A DNA stretch of 47,656 nt from Lachnospiraceae bacterium. GTDB lineage: Bacteria; Bacillota; Clostridia; Lachnospirales; Lachnospiraceae. Where the stretch lies: positions 1-47,656 of the forward strand of contig JAILJP010000082.1 in NCBI GenBank assembly GCA_024694625.1. The letters are read 5' to 3'. Below are positions 1 through 8,802 of the stretch, one piece after another (the first letter of the stretch is position 1; each line of letters starts with the position of its first letter). Both the position numbers and the translations under genes were made by a program. The notes beneath the pieces were generated by a model. The model ran no database searches. It had not been told where the DNA came from and was given only the letters and a program-made list of their open reading frames with translations.

Positions 1-3000
1 TAATTCTATATTGGAAGAAGATAGTTTTACTTCGTAATCATTGTTATTGGAATAATTGCTAAACTCTGATTCCGAAGTAGTAAATCCTTCTTTCCAAATA
101 TTGGAATTGAAATCTTGTGTTTTTTTATCATGATCATCATACGTACTCGCACTTAATCCCGTTATTTCTTCAACCTTAGCTAAATCATATGTAACATCCA
201 AATAACAGGACAATACTAAGGTACCTTCCGCTCCGTTAGAGAATTCCTTGTTCATTATTTCAGGGTTATTTGTCTCAGAAGTAGTATTCTGTAATCCCTG
301 TCCTGCACGAAGTACAGCATCATGATAAGTGTTTGCACTACTATACGTCGCGTTTACTTCAGTGGTGTCTGCAGATGACGTCTTTGCTTTCATTAAATTC
401 TTAGAGAGCACAAATCTTATATGTTTTCCGTTTACATAATTTTCACACGTACTTTGAGCAGTGGAACCATTTTGATATGAATTTTGCACTAATACCTTAC
501 CAGCATCTTTATCTGCAGAATCTATAGTTGCCACTTTACTGGTTCCTGTTAATTCCCCACTTACATTTATCATCTTACCGGAGCACAAATATACATCTCC
601 GGAAGCTACCTGGGCAGATCCTGATATATTAAAAGTTCCATTCTGAAATACACCGCCACTTTTACCGGAAGAATTCGTACTACTTCCAAAAACGTTTCCG
701 CCATTTTGTGTATATGTTCCACTGTTATATATGCCCCATATGTTACCGGTTATGGTTCCGGAGGCTTGCATCATCGTACCAGCGTTATAAACACCTCTCG
801 TCGCCCCATTTACCGTCGCACTTTCTATGGTCATACTTCCTTTATTGTAAAGGGCATCGGAAGAACCCTTAAACACTCCACTATATACAATAGCGTTACC
901 GGTATTATAAATAGCATTCGAACCGCTTATGTTTTCGGTATCTCTAACATATAGAGTTCCCGTATTTTTAATGGCAGTTTCTGTAGTATTAATGGTTACA
1001 GCTACAACAGAATCATTTTTCCCAACACAAGCCGTTCCACTATTTTTAATACCTATACCACTTCCGGTAATCTTTGCATTCCCCTGAAGATAGACTGCAC
1101 CACTTGGATTGTATAATGCGACCTTTCCGGAAAGGGCAGATAAATTCGTAGCGCCTTGAATACAAATCGTTCCACCTTTATCATTTTTTATTCCATCCCT
1201 ACTTAAACCGGAGGAAAAGAAGTTTCCGTTATTTATAATAAGACCTAGATGAAAGATTCCGGTTGCAGACTCGTTTAGCACCTGTCTTGCACCATTGTCA
1301 TAATAATCGCCACTGTTAATGGTTAAAGAACTGCCGGCATAATTATATACACCATTAGATGAATTATTTCGCACCGTAGTACCGCTAATTGCCATAATAC
1401 TTTGTTGTGATGCATTATTACCATTTTGAATTCCATCACCGCCGTTACTATAGATAGAACTACTACTAATGGTTGTTGAAGCGGTCCCCTCTACGATAAT
1501 TCCATTATTGTTGTTGGAATAAATCTTACTGCTATTCACAGTTAATGTCCCTGCAGAACTAATTCCATTTGCGTTGTTTGAATAAACTTCGCTACTGTTT
1601 ATTTCCGTAGTTGTTCCCGTCTGAGTTCTTATTCCATTACTTTTGTTAGAGCTAACTGTACAAGATGTTGCTGTTAAATATCCATGATTAGATATTCCCG
1701 CAAATGCATAGGTATCTTGTGAGCTTGTTCCATTAGGGAACACTATATGGCCATTTGATTGACGATCTGTACCATTTGATGAAAAGTTTCCTCCCGTAAC
1801 AGTTGCAGTTCCGGCATTAAACAATCCGTTTCCATAATTCAAACTACAGAGTAAAGCACTTGGAGATTCTAATGTTCCGCCATTATGCACAGCTATTCCA
1901 TTGGTTCCACCGGCAACTATAATACTTCCACTTCCACCATCACGCTTGATATACGATTTGCCCCCTTTTTCAATGGAGATCGTCGCAGCGTCTTTTCCGT
2001 TTCCACTATTTCCGATAAAGGTGAGATTTCCATTTCCCTTTGTATAAATATTCAACTCACCATATACAACAAAATCAATATTTGAAATCGTATAACTGGT
2101 ATTTGTACTATTAAAGAAACGCAGTTTGCGTCCTGTCGGAATTGTAATACGATAATTAGCTGCGCAAGGGAGATTTGCTTTCACATAAATATCTGCATTC
2201 TTCCCACCATTCAAATCATTTTGAGCAGCGATAAGTGATAACCCTGCATACTGACCTTCTGCAGTATATGTACCACTGGTCTCTAGCTCTTGCTCTACAT
2301 CCTCTTCCTCAAAATCGAAATCAATATCCCCTTCTTCGCCTGGGTATTCATCTTCTATATTTTCCTCGTCCAGAGATTTATCTGCTATTTCTTCATCAGC
2401 AGCTTCATTGTCATCTACTTCCTTATCTTCTGAATTTAGATTTTCTTTTTGATTAGCCCCAGAATCACTTTCTTCCCTTTCTTCACTTTCTTCTAACAGA
2501 TTTTTATCAGAGATATACTTTTGAATTTCCTCAAAGGATAAATATCCCACTCCAAAAGCATCGTCTCTGCCGCCTTCTCCTAAATCTTCTGTTGTAGAAT
2601 TCAGCGCATCTAAAACTTCATCGTAATCGGTTGCCCCATCATCCCTAACGTACTGAAGCATAGTGGCAATATAGGAAGATACATTTGCAGCGGCTACAGA
2701 GGTGCCTTCATAGACCTCGTCATCTGCGGCATCTTCTGTACCATAATCTTTGACAATAGTTCCAAAGGCAGAATAATCTACTACAGAACCGTAATTCGAA
2801 TATGCTGCCAACGTCTTTGTTCCCCTTTCATCTACCGAAACACCAGAGACCGTTATAGCATCAGAGATATTACCAGGCATGTAATTATCTGCGTTATCTC
2901 CATCATTTCCCGCTGCTGCAACTACATAAATGCCTTTCTCCTTTGCTTTTGCTATGGCAGTAGAAAGCATATTAGAAGTTCCATATCCGGATACAGATAA

Positions 3001-3534
3001 GGAGATTACATCCACCTTTTCATTAATGGCTTTTAAAAGCGCATCATAAGTAGCCCCTACAGTAGCTCTTCCATTTTCATCAAAGACTTTGTAAGGCACT
3101 ATTTTGACATTCTCATTGGTGTTTGATGCAATAATCTCTGCCATCAAAGTGCCATGACCGTTTTCATCTGACATATTTGAAGCATCGTATCCATCTGCAA
3201 TATGACCTTGTAACAAGGCACTTGTCGTATCTACTCCAGTGTCAATCAAGGCTACTCTTATTTCCCACTTTCTGCCACTTTCCGAAGAAGCCACAGTTTT
3301 CTCTTCACATTCCAAAAAATCTTCCGTCGAAATTTGTATTCCTTCCTCTGATATTACAGTTCCTTCCTCAGAATCCTCCTGCAACAAAAGGGAAGTATCT
3401 TCATCCCATAATTCCGCATCTACTATTTCAAGATATACTTCCTCCTTTGCCATTACCGGAACTGGAATACTTACAAATACCACCTCTGCTACCAGCGCAA
3501 AAAGAAGAAGCCCCTTTTTTATCCTCTTTTCCAT
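1..3534 (-). CDS. Secreted subtilisin-like (S8) protease with acidic linker and beta-helix-like repeat region; 3' end outside window
   Basis: The frame is open from the ATG at 3534 to the window edge, giving at least 1178 residues. A GGAGG ribosome binding site lies just upstream. Residues 1-29 look like a signal peptide (Lys/Arg start, hydrophobic core, cleavage likely after VMA). An S8 catalytic domain follows, about residues 90-335: Asp98 in ALIDTGVDT, His127 in NGHGTLMAE, oxyanion Asn210 in AAAGND and Ser279 in EGTSVAA, so the catalytic set is complete. Residues about 348-418 are almost all Glu/Asp. The rest is rich in Asn, Ser, Thr and Gly, with loose repeats such as SSxxYSNNxNGI, typical of right-handed beta-helix proteins. 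It starts 15 bases after the stop of the preceding pilus-locus gene, so it is probably the last or a late gene of that operon. Inference: a surface or secreted protease/adhesin linked to the Tad-like machine. No anchoring signal is visible because the C-terminus is missing. Confidence 0.88.
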   Translation of the reverse strand, partial: MEKRIKKGLLLFALVAEVVFVSIPVPVMAKEEVYLEIVDAELWDEDTSLLLQEDSEEGTVISEEGIQISTEDFLECEEKTVASSESGRKWEIRVALIDTGVDTTSALLQGHIADGYDASNMSDENGHGTLMAEIIASNTNENVKIVPYKVFDENGRATVGATYDALLKAINEKVDVISLSVSGYGTSNMLSTAIAKAKEKGIYVVAAAGNDGDNADNYMPGNISDAITVSGVSVDERGTKTLAAYSNYGSVVDYSAFGTIVKDYGTEDAADDEVYEGTSVAAANVSSYIATMLQYVRDDGATDYDEVLDALNSTTEDLGEGGRDDAFGVGYLSFEEIQKYISDKNLLEESEEREESDSGANQKENLNSEDKEVDDNEAADEEIADKSLDEENIEDEYPGEEGDIDFDFEEEDVEQELETSGTYTAEGQYAGLSLIAAQNDLNGGKNADIYVKANLPCAANYRITIPTGRKLRFFNSTNTSYTISNIDFVVYGELNIYTKGNGNLTFIGNSGNGKDAATISIEKGGKSYIKRDGGSGSIIVAGGTNGIAVHNGGTLESPSALLCSLNYGNGLFNAGTATVTGGNFSSNGTDRQSNGHIVFPNGTSSQDTYAFAGISNHGYLTATSCTVSSNKSNGIRTQTGTTTEINSSEVYSNNANGISSAGTLTVNSSKIYSNNNNGIIVEGTASTTISSSSIYSNGGDGIQNGNNASQQSIMAISGTTVRNNSSNGVYNYAGSSLTINSGDYYDNGARQVLNESATGIFHLGLIINNGNFFSSGLSRDGIKNDKGGTICIQGATNLSALSGKVALYNPSGAVYLQGNAKITGSGIGIKNSGTACVGKNDSVVAVTINTTETAIKNTGTLYVRDTENISGSNAIYNTGNAIVYSGVFKGSSDALYNKGSMTIESATVNGATRGVYNAGTMMQASGTITGNIWGIYNSGTYTQNGGNVFGSSTNSSGKSGGVFQNGTFNISGSAQVASGDVYLCSGKMINVSGELTGTSKVATIDSADKDAGKVLVQNSYQNGSTAQSTCENYVNGKHIRFVLSKNLMKAKTSSADTTEVNATYSSANTYHDAVLRAGQGLQNTTSETNNPEIMNKEFSNGAEGTLVLSCYLDVTYDLAKVEEITGLSASTYDDHDKKTQDFNSNIWKEGFTTSESEFSNYSNNNDYEVKLSSSNIEL

Positions 3535-3549
3535 ATTTCCTCCAACCGA

Positions 3550-4176
3550 TTACTCGTACACCGCTACAAACTCACGGGAATCCAACCCCACCGTAAGTTC
3601 GTTAATTTCCTCATTTTTAAACTCACTTCCGGTAGCATTCTCTTTCCAGTAACAAAAGCGAAGGCCATCCAAATCCGGCGCCTTGGGGCAATTCAAACTT
3701 TCCCCAACAGATAGTGTATACCGTTCCACCAAAGTAGGGATTCTATACTGATTTGCCAACTCCATTGGTATGGAAAAAGAAATCCAACGATAGGTCTGCT
3801 TCTGTTCTTCCTCCTGCAAAATCGTTTTTTCTATGGAAATGCTTCCTTCGCTTCCCGTCACGTGGTGATAGCGCTCCACCACAGCCAAGGATAACAGTCC
3901 TATACTCATATCACGGTTCAATACTTTTACGTCATATTCTCCTTCTTCCGAAATCCGTTCCTGCAAATTGGTTTGAAACCATTGTTGACACGTTTCGTCA
4001 GACTGCGTCTTAATCTCCCGATTGTAATAAGACTGTTCCATATATGCTTCCATCAGTTCCGTTACTCCATTGTCCAACTTTGTTTGGCGGATCTGTCTTC
4101 CTTGTAGGGAAATAAGAATCAATGTAGTAATCAGCAGTACAAAAATTCCCGTTCCCATTAATATTATTTGTTTCAT
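3550..4176 (-). CDS. Membrane-anchored protein of the Tad-like locus, unknown function
   Basis: This 208-residue protein has one N-terminal hydrophobic segment (about residues 4-24) preceded by a short charged start. A long outside region follows, with a charged helix-forming part (residues 28-60) and several likely beta strands. That layout, one N-terminal helix plus an extracellular domain, is the one seen in minor pilins and TadE/TadF-type pseudopilins, but I recognise no family motif. The start overlaps the previous gene by four bases (ATGA), which points to translational coupling. It precedes the protease gene by 15 bases. A role as a minor pilin or tip protein is inferred from size, topology and context. 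Confidence 0.75.
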   Translation of the reverse strand: MKQIILMGTGIFVLLITTLILISLQGRQIRQTKLDNGVTELMEAYMEQSYYNREIKTQSDETCQQWFQTNLQERISEEGEYDVKVLNRDMSIGLLSLAVVERYHHVTGSEGSISIEKTILQEEEQKQTYRWISFSIPMELANQYRIPTLVERYTLSVGESLNCPKAPDLDGLRFCYWKENATGSEFKNEEINELTVGLDSREFVAVYE

Positions 4177-4655
4177 ATTTCCTCTTCCTCAACATTTACA
4201 AAGAATATTCTCTTATTTTTAATATTGTTTTGATCCAAAAGCCATACTGTCAGTTGATATACTCCCGGAGCTGCAAAAGAAATCTTATGTCCACCGGATT
4301 GGATACAATCTCCTTTTGCTTCACCGGTTTCATACAACCTAACATCGCTGATATACCCATCTATCAGATTGTCTTTTTCTCCAAAAATTTCTCCTGCACT
4401 ATAAACACGATTGGTAACCAGATCTCCCATCACTTCAGAAGTCTCACCTTTTTTTGAAAGATAGGTTTCATATGCTTCTTCCGAAGAAGTGGTTTCTGCC
4501 GGCTGTTGACTGCTTTTCAAAGCTTCCTTTCCCAGCACGTTTCCAATACCTGTTTGTCCGTCGTACTGAAACTCAAAAAAGATCACCATAAAAAGCGTCC
4601 CCATGCACAAACAAATCAAAAAAGCCCTTCCAAAATTTCTAATGATTTCTAACAT
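4173..4655 (-). CDS. Small membrane-anchored protein of the Tad-like locus, with the shared MxxIIxxFG start
   Basis: This 160-residue protein begins MLEIIRNFG, followed by a hydrophobic helix to about residue 28. A Ser/Thr/Glu-rich stretch follows (about 42-70). The C-terminal part resembles a small beta-sandwich, with a strand-like GVYQLTVWLLD segment near residues 130-140. A GGAGG ribosome binding site precedes the ATG. The first nine residues match the pattern in the two tiny proteins encoded just upstream and in the pilin-like peptide at the head of the operon, suggesting handling by the same machinery, perhaps a prepilin peptidase cutting after the Gly. No family could be assigned. Confidence 0.72.
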   Translation of the reverse strand: MLEIIRNFGRAFLICLCMGTLFMVIFFEFQYDGQTGIGNVLGKEALKSSQQPAETTSSEEAYETYLSKKGETSEVMGDLVTNRVYSAGEIFGEKDNLIDGYISDVRLYETGEAKGDCIQSGGHKISFAAPGVYQLTVWLLDQNNIKNKRIFFVNVEEEEI

Positions 4656-4662
4656 AACCCTC

Positions 4663-4809
4663 CTATAAAATGGGATCCATTGCCATAATTAAATGACTTG
4701 GAAAAATTCCCTGATCCGCCAGAAAACAAACCGTTAATACACCAACCAGCAGGACAATAGCAACAGAATCAATAATCACATCTCCATATTCTTCCAATAT
4801 CTCTTTCAT
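4663..4809 (-). CDS. Tiny (48-residue) pilin-like membrane peptide
   Basis: The 48-residue reading frame starts MKEILEEYG and continues into one hydrophobic helix (about residues 10-30) with a short tail. Its ATG overlaps the stop of the preceding 35-residue gene (ATGA), strong support that both are translated. The M-x-x-I-[IL]-E-E-[YF]-G start is shared with the neighbouring 35-residue peptide and, less strictly, with the 58-residue peptide at the operon head. This resembles class III prepilins, which have a short charged leader ending in Gly before a hydrophobic helix, although the usual Glu at mature position 5 is not present. Confidence 0.7.
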   Translation of the reverse strand: MKEILEEYGDVIIDSVAIVLLVGVLTVCFLADQGIFPSHLIMAMDPIL

Positions 4810-4913
4810 ATACTTGCCACCACCTTTAATACACTGATAAACAATCCACTGATGATCATGCCAAATACCAAATACACCAGACTTTCTCCAAATTCCTCAA
4901 TTATTTTTTTCAT
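4806..4913 (-). CDS. Tiny (35-residue) pilin-like membrane peptide
   Basis: A 35-residue frame, MKKIIEEFG followed by one hydrophobic helix (LVYLVFGMIISGLF) and a short end. It begins only six bases after the stop of the TadE-like gene and overlaps the next gene by four bases, so it fits the operon exactly. It has the same nine-residue start pattern as its neighbours. At this length coding status rests on context, overlap and the paralogy of its start rather than on family recognition. Confidence 0.62.
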   Translation of the reverse strand: MKKIIEEFGESLVYLVFGMIISGLFISVLKVVASI

Positions 4914-4919
4914 AGGCAC

Positions 4920-5252
4920 CTACCAAATCATACCTTGCACGTTATATTCCTTTTGGATTCCCAAAATAGGAATCTGAAACTGATATGTTAAATTTCCTTC
5001 TCCAACATATTGTTTCGTGCCATTGACCTGCCGTTTTGTCACCGTAAGTTCATATCCTTTTTCCTTTGCATCCTCAATACATTCTTGAATTACCGAATCC
5101 GCAAAATGACTGGCGCTGATTTTTCCGGATACCTGGGAATAATAGTTGTCCGCACCGTTGGCATATAGTGTGGCAAATATTAATCCGATTCCCACGGAGG
5201 CAAAAAGCATAATAATAATCAATCCGCTAAATGATTTTAAAACTGTATCCAT
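4920..5252 (-). CDS. TadE-like pseudopilin of the Tad-like locus
   Basis: This 110-residue protein has a short N-terminus, then a hydrophobic helix (about residues 9-30) and a roughly 75-residue outside domain with strand-like segments. TadE-type proteins have this layout and sit next to tadB/tadC genes, as here. A GTG start 15 bases further upstream overlaps the TadB/C stop, but the ATG at 5252 has AGGAGG four bases in front of it, so I prefer it. No catalytic motif is visible, and the assignment is by topology and context. Confidence 0.68.
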   Translation of the reverse strand: MDTVLKSFSGLIIIMLFASVGIGLIFATLYANGADNYYSQVSGKISASHFADSVIQECIEDAKEKGYELTVTKRQVNGTKQYVGEGNLTYQFQIPILGIQKEYNVQGMIW

Positions 5253-5263
5253 ACATCCTCCTA

Positions 5264-6610
5264 TCACATTCCCGTCATCACATGGTTTTGTCCAAAATAA
5301 ATCACCATCAAAAGCATTAAATCCACCGCCATCTTCATACCTGCAGTAAGCTGAGGTGCTAAAAACAATCCATACAATCCTGCCAGTTCATCCTCACACC
5401 GCATCTTTTCCGCCTTGTCCATCAGTCTTTGATTTCGATCTAAAATCTCTGAAATCTGATGTTCAAAGTTTCCTCCCGTTCCTTCTGATACGGAATAAAG
5501 CATCTTCATGGCAGAATGCACCTCCGGCAAGGTATACTCCTTCAAGAAATTCATATAAGGTTCCATACTGTCCGGATTTTCCTTTAAATCTTCCATGAAG
5601 GTTTTTAATTCCGGCTTTAGAATCTCAGGAGCATCATCGTAGGACTTATAAATGGCAATATGAACATTCTCCGACTGTAGCAACAAAGAAACCGTCATCA
5701 ACCACTTTGGAAATACCTTTTCGATTTCCCTGGTAACATATTTTTTCATCAATCGATGATCTAGCTTTTTTAACGGGGATTTCGGTGTTTCTTCTTTTAA
5801 GCGACGGAAATAATCCACATATCGCATCTCCTCCGGTTCCTCTTCCACCAAACCCACCGTAAGCTGAGAATCTGCCTTGTAAAATATTAAGAAATCCAAT
5901 CCAAGTACAATTACAGTAGCCATCTGTGCCACGGGATGAAGTTCCATATGCAATTGCAAACGATAGGAAATCATATAGATAAAAAGGCAGATTAAAATCG
6001 ATACAAAAATGGAAAACAAAATATCCCGACGCTTTTTTCTTCTTGCCTGCTGCATTTCATAAATCCGATCCGCCCACATTCTTCTGGATTCCAATAAAAT
6101 CCTCGTAGATGAGCTGTAATCCCCTCCCAACATTTCTGCCTGAAGAGCAAATTTATGAATCACCGAAAGCATAAAGTTTTCATATTCCTGTTCTATAATT
6201 GCCAATCCCTTTTCTTCCACGTTTGCCTCATCAAAGGTGTGAAGAATATAATCCTTTGCCTTTTCAATGGTGCTGCCCCCTTCTTCTCCCTGAAAAATAA
6301 GAGACAGATCTTCTAAGGTAGCCAGTATCTTTCCTGTTTTTTGAAAGGAATATAAAAATTGTTCCATATAGACATTTAGGTCAGAAAACCGTCTCTGATA
6401 ATACTGATTGCCATATGCGTTTTTTAGAAACAAAGGCAAAAAGACCAATCCAATAACGCACAGCATACATTGGGCGTAGAGATTTAGCGCAAACAATCTC
6501 CCCAGACAAAGCAATGCACCAAAGGAAATGACATAAAGTACCCCTGTCTTTTTCACGGAAAATACGTATCCGTAACGTTTTAACTCAGCCGATAGCCGTC
6601 TTTCGCCCAC
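5264..6610 (-). CDS. TadB/TadC-like type II secretion F-domain membrane protein
   Basis: A 448-residue inner-membrane platform protein. Hydrophobic pairs occur near residues 24-62 and 198-245, and another near the C-terminus (about 420-440). They are separated by charged cytoplasmic domains, as in GspF/TadB/TadC proteins that couple the ATPase to pilus assembly. It starts with GTG, supported by a GGGAGG ribosome binding site, and overlaps the tadA-like gene by 26 bases. Tad systems usually have two such proteins, TadB and TadC; only one, longer than either, is present here. I infer that it serves both roles or that the platform is a homo-oligomer. Confidence 0.78.
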   Translation of the reverse strand: MGERRLSAELKRYGYVFSVKKTGVLYVISFGALLCLGRLFALNLYAQCMLCVIGLVFLPLFLKNAYGNQYYQRRFSDLNVYMEQFLYSFQKTGKILATLEDLSLIFQGEEGGSTIEKAKDYILHTFDEANVEEKGLAIIEQEYENFMLSVIHKFALQAEMLGGDYSSSTRILLESRRMWADRIYEMQQARRKKRRDILFSIFVSILICLFIYMISYRLQLHMELHPVAQMATVIVLGLDFLIFYKADSQLTVGLVEEEPEEMRYVDYFRRLKEETPKSPLKKLDHRLMKKYVTREIEKVFPKWLMTVSLLLQSENVHIAIYKSYDDAPEILKPELKTFMEDLKENPDSMEPYMNFLKEYTLPEVHSAMKMLYSVSEGTGGNFEHQISEILDRNQRLMDKAEKMRCEDELAGLYGLFLAPQLTAGMKMAVDLMLLMVIYFGQNHVMTGM

Positions 6611-7736
6611 GATAGGTTCCTCCCTTCAACATAATACTGGCATCAGAATCCACCTTTGCCCAAACGCCTAATTCTTCATAGGAAAAAGGATCTAAAACCC
6701 CCGCCTTTTTCATTTTTTCCAAAAAAGTTTGAGGCAGATTCTTTTCATTGAGCTGACCATTTTCCAAGACCATAATCACATGATTTTCTCCACGATTTCT
6801 TTCATAGAGACAGATTTGATCTATAAATCTCCGAGCAAAATGCTTCCCATCTGCCGTTGTTTCTTCCTTTCGATTTAACAAAACCCCTACATTTATAAAA
6901 TTGTAAATATCGTTTTCCATATTGGTGATATCTCTATCTCCACCGGCCATATTCAGCATCCGATCCGGTACATTTCGAACATCATCACTATGCAAAGTGG
7001 TCATCCCTCTCACTCCGGTAGAAAAACATTCCAAAAGGTAAACCACTTCTTTTGAACGGGTCTCCGAAAGCATAATCCAACGGGGATTTAATCGAAGGCA
7101 GGTCTTAATGGCTTTTGTATAATCCATGGTGGAATTTACCTTTAATTCCACGCAATCCTTTTGAGGATTTAATTCGTAATAATGCCATTCCAGCGTATCT
7201 TCTATGGTAATCACCCGCTCGTTGTCCGGTATGAAGGAAGAAAAAAACTTGGCACACTCTGTCTTCCCTGCCGCCGGTTCTCCGCAAAACACAATATTCA
7301 ATCTGGCCTTTACACAGTTTTTCAAAAAAGCCAGCACTTCTTTACTACAATATCCGCTTTCCAACATATTCTCCTCTGTTAATCTTATGTAAGGCAGCGA
7401 CTTTCGAATGGAAATACTCCTTCCAAGTACGGAAACAGACTCATGGACAATGGTTATTCGAAGTGTCTCCGTCTCCGCCTCCAAAATAGGAGACTGCTTA
7501 TGAAAGGACCGGCTCACCGTATTCGCCACCCGTTTGGTAAACTGTTCAATAAAATTATCCGGGAAAGCACACTCCTTTTTGTAGCGAACATTTTCACTGT
7601 TTGTAAGCCATACAAAGGCATCCTCCCCATTCCGACAGTCACAAATATCAATATCCGTAATGTCATCCTCCATCACAAAGGGATATAAAGGACCAAAATA
7701 CTGTCGGGTTTCTTCAATTTTAAATTTTTCCGCCAT
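6585..7736 (-). CDS. TadA/CpaF-family secretion ATPase
   Basis: This 383-residue cytoplasmic ATPase powers pilus assembly or secretion. The Walker A motif GEPAAGKT is at residues 152-159. A Walker B-like segment, RWIMLSETRS, and the family histidine region TTLHSDDVRN follow. These fit the VirB11/TadA/CpaF group rather than PilB/GspE, since no tetracysteine motif is seen. It lies 11 bases downstream of the pilin-like gene and overlaps the TadB/C-like gene, so it is in the same operon. The Walker B acidic residue is set in SETR instead of the common GEVR, a mild divergence. Confidence in the family is high; the substrate is unknown. Confidence 0.9.
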   Translation of the reverse strand: MAEKFKIEETRQYFGPLYPFVMEDDITDIDICDCRNGEDAFVWLTNSENVRYKKECAFPDNFIEQFTKRVANTVSRSFHKQSPILEAETETLRITIVHESVSVLGRSISIRKSLPYIRLTEENMLESGYCSKEVLAFLKNCVKARLNIVFCGEPAAGKTECAKFFSSFIPDNERVITIEDTLEWHYYELNPQKDCVELKVNSTMDYTKAIKTCLRLNPRWIMLSETRSKEVVYLLECFSTGVRGMTTLHSDDVRNVPDRMLNMAGGDRDITNMENDIYNFINVGVLLNRKEETTADGKHFARRFIDQICLYERNRGENHVIMVLENGQLNEKNLPQTFLEKMKKAGVLDPFSYEELGVWAKVDSDASIMLKGGTYRGRKTAIG

Positions 7737-7746
7737 AGTTCTCCTT

Positions 7747-7923
7747 TTAGTTTTTTAATGCTGCATTGGCATTTTCAAAAAAGGTGTTAATCAAAGTAGA
7801 AAACGCCTTTCCTACAACACTGTCCCCATTGGTTCCGATTAAGGTTACAATCAAAGCCACCAGCGCAATAATCGCAATTACTGCAATAAGCGCCGGGCCA
7901 TATTCTTTTACAACTTCATGCAT
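7747..7923 (-). CDS. Flp-like pilin peptide, first gene of the Tad-like operon
   Basis: A 58-residue peptide starting MHEVVKEYG, then a long hydrophobic helix (ALIAVIAIIALVALIVTLIG, about residues 11-30) and a short amphipathic tail ending NANAALKN. Flp pilins have this size and shape: a short leader with Gly before a hydrophobic helix. The canonical Flp cleavage box G/ATAIEY is replaced by YG/PALIA, so the Glu at mature position 5 is missing. It has a strong GGAAAGGAG ribosome binding site. Being first, small and hydrophobic, it is the likely major subunit. No prepilin peptidase gene is visible in the window. Confidence 0.75.
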   Translation of the reverse strand: MHEVVKEYGPALIAVIAIIALVALIVTLIGTNGDSVVGKAFSTLINTFFENANAALKN

Positions 7924-7999
7924 ATTCCTTCTCCTTTCCTCTTACTTCAATCGTGGAATTTTTAGCGAACGCTTTTGACATTTTCTAGAAAGTGAATTC

Positions 8000-8029
8000 A
8001 TCATACCCTGCTGTCATGGGAAAATCCAA
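8000..8029 (-). promoter_or_regulatory. Possible promoter of the Tad-like operon
   Basis: On the minus strand TTGGAT (8024-8029) and TATGAT (8000-8005) are 18 bases apart, about 75 bases before the first gene. The -10 box is good and the -35 box matches only TTG. The 286-base gap around it (7924-8209) is AT-rich and otherwise holds only the opposing cyclophilin promoter. Confidence 0.4.
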
Positions 8030-8144
8030 TTAAGAATTTCTAAACTATTTCCTCAAAAGTTTAGAAAGATTTTATGAAAATTTAATATTTTATTAATAAT
8101 TTCTGTTATTCCCGATAAAACCGTAGGTTTCAAAGATAAAAAAC

Positions 8145-8173
8145 TTTCCTTACATCCTAAAATTTGTTAGAAT
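8145..8173 (+). promoter_or_regulatory. Possible extended -10 promoter of the cyclophilin gene
   Basis: TGTTAGAAT at 8165-8173 reads as an extended -10 (TG, one base, TAGAAT). TTTCCT sits 17 bases before the hexamer as a weak -35. It lies 36 bases upstream of the ATG. Confidence 0.45.
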
Positions 8174-8209
8174 GCCCTATAGAGATTTTGAAAAATTAGG
8201 AGGACTATT

Positions 8210-8731
8210 ATGGCAGATTATCCTATTGTGACCATTGAAATGGAAAACGGTGATGTTATGAAAGCTGAGCTTTACCCGGAAATCGCTCCCAATACGGTAA
8301 ACAACTTTATCAGCTTGATTCAAAAAGGATATTATGACGGTGTGATTTTCCACCGTGTAATTAAAGGATTTATGATTCAGGGCGGAGATCCTGACGGAAA
8401 TGGAACCGGCGGTCCCGGATACTCCATCAAAGGAGAATTTACTTCCAACGGATTCCAAAACGACTTAAAGCATGACGTAGGTGTGCTTTCCATGGCAAGA
8501 ACTATGTTCCCTGATTCTGCAGGAAGCCAGTTTTTTATCATGCATCAGAAATCTCCTCATCTTGACGGAGAATATGCAGCTTTCGGAAAGGTAATCGAAG
8601 GATTGGATGTAGTAAACAAAATTGCTGATACTGCTACTGATTTTTCCGATCGTCCTTTGGAAGTTCAGCGCATGAAAAAGGTAACGGTTGATACAAAGGG
8701 TGTTGATTATCCCGAACCTGAGAAATGCTAA
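8210..8731 (+). CDS. Peptidyl-prolyl cis-trans isomerase, cyclophilin type
   Basis: A 173-residue cytoplasmic cyclophilin that catalyses cis/trans isomerisation of Xaa-Pro bonds during folding. The core motifs are in order: IFHRVIKGFMIQGGDP, with the catalytic Arg in FHRV; then MARTMFPDSAGSQFFI; then LDGEYAAFGKV, which lines the pocket. There is no signal peptide. An AGGAGG site precedes the ATG. It is monocistronic, with its own promoter region and a hairpin terminator shared with the convergent mrp gene. Length is normal for the bacterial PpiB group. Confidence 0.95.
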   Translation: MADYPIVTIEMENGDVMKAELYPEIAPNTVNNFISLIQKGYYDGVIFHRVIKGFMIQGGDPDGNGTGGPGYSIKGEFTSNGFQNDLKHDVGVLSMARTMFPDSAGSQFFIMHQKSPHLDGEYAAFGKVIEGLDVVNKIADTATDFSDRPLEVQRMKKVTVDTKGVDYPEPEKC

Positions 8732-8748
8732 TTTTGATTTGTAAATAA

Positions 8749-8787
8749 AAAAAGGATGAAAGCCAATGCATGGCTTTCATCCTTTTT
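8749..8787. terminator. Bidirectional intrinsic terminator between cyclophilin and mrp genes
   Basis: The inverted repeat AAGGATGAAAGCCA / TGGCTTTCATCCTT has a five-base loop, with A-tract on the left and T-tract on the right. It can end both convergent transcripts. Confidence 0.9.
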
Positions 8788-8802
8788 TATATGTGTTTTC
8801 TT

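Noticed and set aside
1-3500. CRISPR-like regular repeats in the beta-helix region
   Set aside because: Repeats are imperfect at DNA level and follow codon periodicity, as expected of a repetitive protein; no identical direct repeats with unique spacers were seen anywhere in the window.
706-3652. Several plus-strand frames over the protease gene
   Set aside because: They are antisense to a clear long coding frame with signal peptide and complete catalytic residues, and lack ribosome binding sites.
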